Below are positions 5,242 to 8,769 of a stretch of 8,769 bases of DNA, one piece after another (the first letter of the stretch is position 1; each line of letters opens with the position of its first letter). The notes beneath the pieces were generated by a model. It ran no database searches and was not told the origin of the DNA. It saw nothing but the letters and a program-made list of their open reading frames with translations. Where the stretch lies: the NCBI GenBank assembly GCA_013812805.1, contig JACCSV010000027.1, positions 1-8,769 on the forward strand, in the 5' to 3' direction. Source of the DNA: Sphingomonas sp. (GTDB lineage: Bacteria > Pseudomonadota > Alphaproteobacteria > Sphingomonadales > Sphingomonadaceae). Position numbers and translations under genes: made by a program.

Positions 5242-6207
5242 ATGAACCGGCTCTTCGCTTTTTTCGCCGCGCTCACCCTGACCGCGATCACCGTGTCCTC
5301 GAGCTGCCTTGCAAGCTCTGCCGACAACATCCGCTTCACGCTGCACCCGAGCAAGCGCGCTGACCTCCAGCTCCAGCTTCGTTCTGGCTCCAGCGGCCGC
5401 GACGGCTCGATGGGCAGCTCATTCGCGGCCCATGAGCTTGCCGGGCTCGATGTCGCGGCGTTCCGTTCGCCCGGGAGCCACCCGATCCGCTTCGCGCTGC
5501 TGCGGGAAGCCGGCCGCGTCGACTGCGCGGGGAGCGGCGGGAACTCGAACGCGAGCGGGACCTGCACGCTCGTCGCGGACCCCGGCTTTGCACAGTTCCT
5601 GGTAAGCCGCGGGGTTGGACGAGCTGCGCGCGAAGAAGCCTATCATCTGACCATGGTCGGCGCGAGCCGGGCGCTGGTCGAGGCGATCCGCTCGGCGCGT
5701 TACCCGACGCCCGACATCGACGAGCTCACCGCATTGGCCGCGGTCGACGTCACGCCCGCCTACATTTCCGAGCTCTCCGGCAGCGGCTACAAGCCCGCCT
5801 CGCTCGACGACCTCGTGCAGTTCGGCGCGCTCGACATCACGCCCGCCTACATCGATGCGATGTCGAGAAGTGGCTACCGAAACCTCGATGCCGACGCGAT
5901 CGTCCAGATGAAGGCGGTCGGAGTCACTCCGGACTATGTGACCCAGCTCGCCCGCACCGGCTATCCGAACCTGTCGGCGGACAACATCGTCCAGTTCAGG
6001 GCACTGGATGTCAGCGCCGACTTCATCGCCGGCTTCGAGCGGCTTGGCTATCGCGGGCTCTCCGCCGACACCCTAGTGCAGCTCAAGGCGCTCGACGTCA
6101 CTCCGCAGTATGTGACAAATCTGCGCCGGGCCGGGATCGCGCTTCCGAGCGCGGACCAGTTGGTCAAGCTTCGCGCCGTCGGCTTCTCGCCCAACAACCG
6201 CAGTTGA
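5242..6207 (+). CDS. Predicted secreted protein with seven-step 29-residue repeat array, partner of the M56 sensor
   Basis: A 321-residue protein with AAGGAG 7 nt before the ATG. An N-terminal signal peptide (about 1-26: MNRLF, hydrophobic stretch, SSSCLASSA) predicts export. VSSSC is a poor lipobox, so signal peptidase I is more likely than lipidation. Residues 28-130 form a non-repeat domain that I do not recognise (NIRFTLHPSKRADLQLQL at its start). It has two cysteines, C95 and C108, in a Gly/Ser/Asn-rich loop that could form a disulfide. From about 131 to the end it consists of 29-residue repeats matching those of the M56 protein encoded just upstream. The function is unknown. Shared repeats and adjacency suggest it binds or caps the sensor's periplasmic array, or senses with it. 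It follows the M56 gene by 108 bp and may share its transcript or have its own promoter. Confidence 0.85.
   Translation: MNRLFAFFAALTLTAITVSSSCLASSADNIRFTLHPSKRADLQLQLRSGSSGRDGSMGSSFAAHELAGLDVAAFRSPGSHPIRFALLREAGRVDCAGSGGNSNASGTCTLVADPGFAQFLVSRGVGRAAREEAYHLTMVGASRALVEAIRSARYPTPDIDELTALAAVDVTPAYISELSGSGYKPASLDDLVQFGALDITPAYIDAMSRSGYRNLDADAIVQMKAVGVTPDYVTQLARTGYPNLSADNIVQFRALDVSADFIAGFERLGYRGLSADTLVQLKALDVTPQYVTNLRRAGIALPSADQLVKLRAVGFSPNNRS
5662..6204 (+). repeat. 29-residue helical repeat array of the secreted protein
   Basis: The TP-equivalent positions fall at residues 142, 171, 200, 229, 258, 287 and 316, every step exactly 29 residues. The first unit (SRALVEAIRSARYPTPDIDE) is degenerate and the last is truncated at the stop. 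Several units read ALD where the M56 array reads AVG (for example LVQFGALDITPAYI against LVELRAVGVTPSYI), so the two arrays have diverged in a systematic way. Confidence 0.88.
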
Positions 6208-6218
6208 TCGACTGCGCA

Positions 6219-6250
6219 GGGCGGGTCGTTCGTGTTGAGCCACCCCGCCC
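6219..6250 (+). other. GC-rich inverted repeat between repeat protein and receptor genes
   Basis: GGGCGGG (6219-6225) can pair with CCCGCCC (6244-6250) around an 18-nt loop, starting 12 nt past the stop of the repeat protein gene. No T-run follows. It may attenuate or stabilise the transcript rather than terminate it. Confidence 0.3.
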
Positions 6251-6307
6251 GCCCGTTGGTCGATTGCGGCTGGTCCGGATCACAAATCGGTAGAAAATTT
6301 ACTTTAA

Positions 6308-6312
6308 AGGGG
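6308..6312 (+). promoter_or_regulatory. Shine-Dalgarno that decides the receptor start
   Basis: AGGGG within TTAAAGGGGATC lies 6 nt before the ATG at 6319. This start puts a clean signal peptide at the N-terminus. The longer reading from GTG 6232 would add 29 residues without secretion character. Confidence 0.8.
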
Positions 6313-6318
6313 ATCACC

Positions 6319-8436
6319 ATGTTGCGTAAAATCTTACGCGCTCAGCTGCTCGCAAGCGCCGCCATATTGGCTCCGGCGACCGCGCTCGCGCAGACCGCGC
6401 CGGCGCCGACGACGGACCCGGCCGTGGTGCCGCCGCCGATCGCAACTCCGGTCGAAGGCAAGCGTGTCTACACTCCGGCCGACTTCGCCCGCTTTGCCCC
6501 GAAGACCGCCTTCGACATGCTCATCCAGGTCCCAGGTTTCACCATCCGCGGGGCAGTTCAGGAGCGCGGCCTCGGCCAGGCGTCCGAGAACGTGCTGGTC
6601 AATGGCAAGCGGATCGTCAGCAAGAATTACGGCGGCGGCGCTGGCGGCGCAGCCGACGAGCTTCAGCGCACCGCCATCGCCAACGTCGAGCGGATCGAGA
6701 TCGTCGAGGCGGCGAGCGTCGGGATTGCCGGCCTGTCGGGCCAAGTCGCGAATGTGATCATCAAGCAAGCAAAGAAATCCTCGGGGCAGTTCCAGTGGCA
6801 GCCCGACGTTCGCGCTCATTATGCCGAACCCAACCTGTTCCGCGGCAACGTCAGCTATACCGGCACCACCGGTCCGGTGGATTACACCCTGTCGGTCCGC
6901 AATCAGGCAAACCGCGGCGCCTTTGGTGGTCCGATCAGAATCTTCGATCCCGAACGCAACCTCATCGAAGAGCGTAATGAAGTGCTGCACAACGAGTCGG
7001 ACCTGGTGACATTCCAGACCAAGTTCGGGTTGGATGGTCCGGGGTCGGCCGTCGGCAATCTGACGCTGGCTTACACGCCTTACCGGGCCCCGGGGTTCAG
7101 GGGCGATGAGCGTGAGTTCGTGTCCGGGGGGATGAGCGAGCGGACCACGAAGACCAAGCTCACCGGCTGGTATTACGACATCAATGCCGATTACGAGTTC
7201 GCATTGGGCCCGGGACGGCTGAAACTGATCGGCCTTCGCCACTGGGACAAGGAGCCGATCGTCACCACCCAGGTGACGCGGTTCGGCAGCGGCGCTCCCG
7301 ACCAGGGCGTCCGGTTCGCCCGTGATTCGCGTATCTCCGAGACCATTGGCCGTGCCGAATATGGCTGGAAGATGGGCAGGAACGACATGCAGGTGACGGT
7401 TGAGCGCGCGTTCAACGCGCTCGACCAGAAGGGCGGACTTTTCTTCCTGTCGGACGACGGTGAGTTCGAGGAAGTCGACTTCCCCGAAGGCACCGGCAAG
7501 GTGACGGAGGTTCGTTACGAGGGGATTGCGACCCTCAGCCGGCCGCTAACACCGAGCCTGGACCTCCAGATCGCCGGCGGCGGCGAGATTTCGCACCTCG
7601 ATCGCGTCGATGACGATCAGGAGGCGCGCAAGTTCTTCCGGCCCAAGGGCAGCCTCAATCTTGGTTGGCGGCCGGCCGAGGGTTGGGATGCCAGCCTGAA
7701 GCTGCGCCGCCGCGTCGGGCAGATCGACTTCTACGACTTCCTCGCGCAGCCGAGGCTCGCCGAAGACCGGGAGAATGCGGGCAACCCCGATCTTGTGCCT
7801 CCACAAAGCTGGGAAGCCGAAGTCGAGGTGGGACGCGAACTCGGGGCCTGGGGCAAGACCCGGCTCAAGACCTATTATCACCGCATCGACGACATCATCG
7901 ACATCATCCCCATCGGCGAGGATGGCGAGGGCATCGGCAACCTGCCGCGGGCGACCCGCCTGGGCGCCGAGAGCACCAGCACCATCAACTTCGACCCCAT
8001 CGGGTGGACTGGAGCGAAGATCGATGGCTCGATCGGATTCCAGAAAAGCCGAGTCAAAGACCCGTTGACCGGCGAGAAGCGGCCAATCAGCGGCAACCGC
8101 GATTTCTGGTGGAACGCCAGCTTGCGCCATGACGTGCCTGGCACCGACTATGCCTGGGGCGCATCGATCAATTACAACCACTTCAACAGATTCTATTATC
8201 TGACCGAAGTCTTCCGCAGCTGGGAAGGACCCTATTTCGCCGGGGTCTTCGTTGAGCACAAGGATGTCATGGGACTGACGGTTCGAGCGAGCGTCAACAA
8301 CGTGCTCAACGCGCGCCATCGGTTCGACAGGGTCGTCTATCAAGGCCGAAGGGACGAAGCTCCGATTGCCTTCTTCCAGGAGGCTAACCAGTTGATCGGA
8401 CCCATCTTCAACTTATCCGTCCGCGGCACCTTCTGA
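6319..8436 (+). CDS. TonB-dependent outer-membrane receptor
   Basis: A 705-residue outer-membrane transporter. The signal peptide (1-24, MLRKILRAQLLASAAILAPA then TALA|Q) is followed by a Pro/Ala-rich stretch (26-45) and a plug domain (about 51-150). The plug carries FDMLIQVPGFTIRG, ENVLVNGKRI, IANVERIEIVEAAS and GQVANVIIK, the usual landmarks. The rest (about 155-705) is a beta-barrel with alternating aromatic strands, ending LSVRGTF. The terminal Phe is the standard signal for outer-membrane insertion by BamA. In this family TonB energy drives uptake of scarce ligands such as siderophores, vitamins or oligosaccharides. The ligand cannot be told from sequence. No clear TonB box is visible after the signal peptide. 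It lies 111 bp after the repeat-protein gene in the same direction and is followed by a strong hairpin, so it is the likely last gene of the transcript. Confidence 0.93.
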   Translation: MLRKILRAQLLASAAILAPATALAQTAPAPTTDPAVVPPPIATPVEGKRVYTPADFARFAPKTAFDMLIQVPGFTIRGAVQERGLGQASENVLVNGKRIVSKNYGGGAGGAADELQRTAIANVERIEIVEAASVGIAGLSGQVANVIIKQAKKSSGQFQWQPDVRAHYAEPNLFRGNVSYTGTTGPVDYTLSVRNQANRGAFGGPIRIFDPERNLIEERNEVLHNESDLVTFQTKFGLDGPGSAVGNLTLAYTPYRAPGFRGDEREFVSGGMSERTTKTKLTGWYYDINADYEFALGPGRLKLIGLRHWDKEPIVTTQVTRFGSGAPDQGVRFARDSRISETIGRAEYGWKMGRNDMQVTVERAFNALDQKGGLFFLSDDGEFEEVDFPEGTGKVTEVRYEGIATLSRPLTPSLDLQIAGGGEISHLDRVDDDQEARKFFRPKGSLNLGWRPAEGWDASLKLRRRVGQIDFYDFLAQPRLAEDRENAGNPDLVPPQSWEAEVEVGRELGAWGKTRLKTYYHRIDDIIDIIPIGEDGEGIGNLPRATRLGAESTSTINFDPIGWTGAKIDGSIGFQKSRVKDPLTGEKRPISGNRDFWWNASLRHDVPGTDYAWGASINYNHFNRFYYLTEVFRSWEGPYFAGVFVEHKDVMGLTVRASVNNVLNARHRFDRVVYQGRRDEAPIAFFQEANQLIGPIFNLSVRGTF

Positions 8437-8480
8437 CCCCTTCCCCATGGCTGGCGCCGACTCCCGACGCCCGCTAGAGC

Positions 8481-8513
8481 AGCCCCCGATTTGACCAAGA
8501 TCGGGGGCTATTT
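8481..8513 (+). terminator. Strong GC hairpin, probable intrinsic terminator after the receptor
   Basis: AGCCCCCGAT (8481-8490) and ATCGGGGGCT (8500-8509) form a perfect 10-bp stem with a 9-nt loop, followed by ATTTA, only a short T-run. It starts 45 nt past the receptor stop. The 3' arm contains GGGGG (8503-8507), which sits 8 nt before the GTG start of the next gene, so the stem could also hide that gene's ribosome site. Confidence 0.7.
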
Positions 8514-8515
8514 AC

Positions 8516-8769
8516 GTGGGTGAGCCGAAAATCCTGCCGTTTGACTGGGCCGACCCGTTCGACCTGGAGGGGCAGCTGACCGACGAGGAGAAACTCGTCC
8601 GCGATACGGCAGAAGGCTACGCTCAGGAGAAGTTACAGCCGCGCGTCACCAAGGCGTACATGGATGAAAGCTTCGACCGCGCGATCCTGTCGGAGATGGG
8701 CGAGCTCGGCCTGCTCGGAGCGACCGTCCCCAACGAATATGGCGGCGCCGGCCTTGGCTATGTCAGCTA
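8516..8769 (+). CDS. gcdH: Glutaryl-CoA dehydrogenase (acyl-CoA dehydrogenase family), N-terminal fragment
   Basis: 84 codons are visible before the window ends. The peptide has FDWADPFDLEGQLTDEE, then VRDTAEGYAQEKLQPRV, FDRAILSEMGELGLLG and NEYGGAGLGYVS. These match the N-terminal helices of glutaryl-CoA dehydrogenase closely, where human GCDH reads FDWQDPLVLEEQLT and ISEMGELGVLGPT. The FAD enzyme oxidises and decarboxylates glutaryl-CoA to crotonyl-CoA in lysine and tryptophan breakdown. The catalytic Glu and FAD-binding parts lie outside the window. The start is GTG 8516: an in-frame TGA at 8492 rules out anything much further upstream, and the next in-frame ATG is deep in the conserved region. 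It is functionally unrelated to the receptor before it. Another acyl-CoA dehydrogenase subfamily is possible but fits the N-terminus less well. Confidence 0.85.
   Translation, partial: MGEPKILPFDWADPFDLEGQLTDEEKLVRDTAEGYAQEKLQPRVTKAYMDESFDRAILSEMGELGLLGATVPNEYGGAGLGYVS

Noticed and set aside
5296..5320. Lipoprotein signal in the secreted repeat protein (VSSSC)
   Set aside because: The residues before the cysteine do not fit the lipobox well (Ser at -3), and an ordinary signal peptidase I site follows.
6280..6293. CACAAATCGGTAG before the receptor as a third BlaI operator
   Set aside because: It has parts of the half-sites, but a 2-nt insertion breaks the TACA-N2-TGTA palindrome.
6232..6318. 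Upstream GTG start extending the receptor by 29 residues
   Set aside because: The extension is not secretion-like, and the ATG at 6319 has a well-placed AGGGG and begins a typical signal peptide.
6334..7242. 302-codon minus-strand open frame opposite the TonB receptor
   Set aside because: A shadow of the receptor codon pattern. The plug and barrel motifs on the plus strand account for this DNA.
7546..8343. 265-codon minus-strand open frame opposite the receptor barrel
   Set aside because: Same reason: antisense to a confident coding region, with no recognisable domain or ribosome site.

Overview
The window looks like a GC-rich alphaproteobacterial chromosome, most likely a sphingomonad. This rests on the high G+C content, the order lytic transglycosylase - D,D-carboxypeptidase - thymidylate kinase, the TonB-dependent receptor style, and GTG/TTG starts. 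The lineage is inferred from protein character; no database search was run.

Left part, minus strand (1-2492): a housekeeping cell-wall cluster. A secreted MltB-type lytic transglycosylase (1293-2492) is followed by a PBP5/6-type D-alanyl-D-alanine carboxypeptidase (77-1252). Its stop codon overlaps the GTG start of thymidylate kinase (1-80, cut by the window edge). A tRNA-Ser(UGA) with encoded CCA lies at 2613-2702 on the plus strand.

Middle part, plus strand (2831-6207): a BlaI/MecI-family repressor (2882-3262) sits behind two perfect tandem BlaI-type operators (CTACAAATGTAG twice, 16 bp apart). It overlaps by ATGA with a BlaR1/MecR1-like M56 membrane metallopeptidase (3259-5133). The M56 protein lacks the usual penicillin-binding sensor. 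Its predicted periplasmic end instead carries a 29-residue helical repeat array. The next gene (5242-6207) encodes a predicted secreted protein whose C-terminal half is made of the same 29-residue repeat, in exact register. This looks like a BlaR/BlaI-type signalling module with a repeat-based sensor and a repeat-based exported partner; the ligand and regulon are unknown.

Right part, plus strand (6319-8769): a TonB-dependent outer-membrane receptor (6319-8436) in the same direction ends at a strong GC hairpin (8481-8509). The hairpin's 3' arm also holds the only plausible Shine-Dalgarno of the next gene, a 5' fragment of glutaryl-CoA dehydrogenase (8516 onward). I saw no strong terminator between 2866 and 8480, so repressor, protease, repeat protein and receptor may share one transcript, but the gaps of about 110 bases before the third and fourth genes leave room for separate promoters. 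No stretch above 300 bases lacks a gene.
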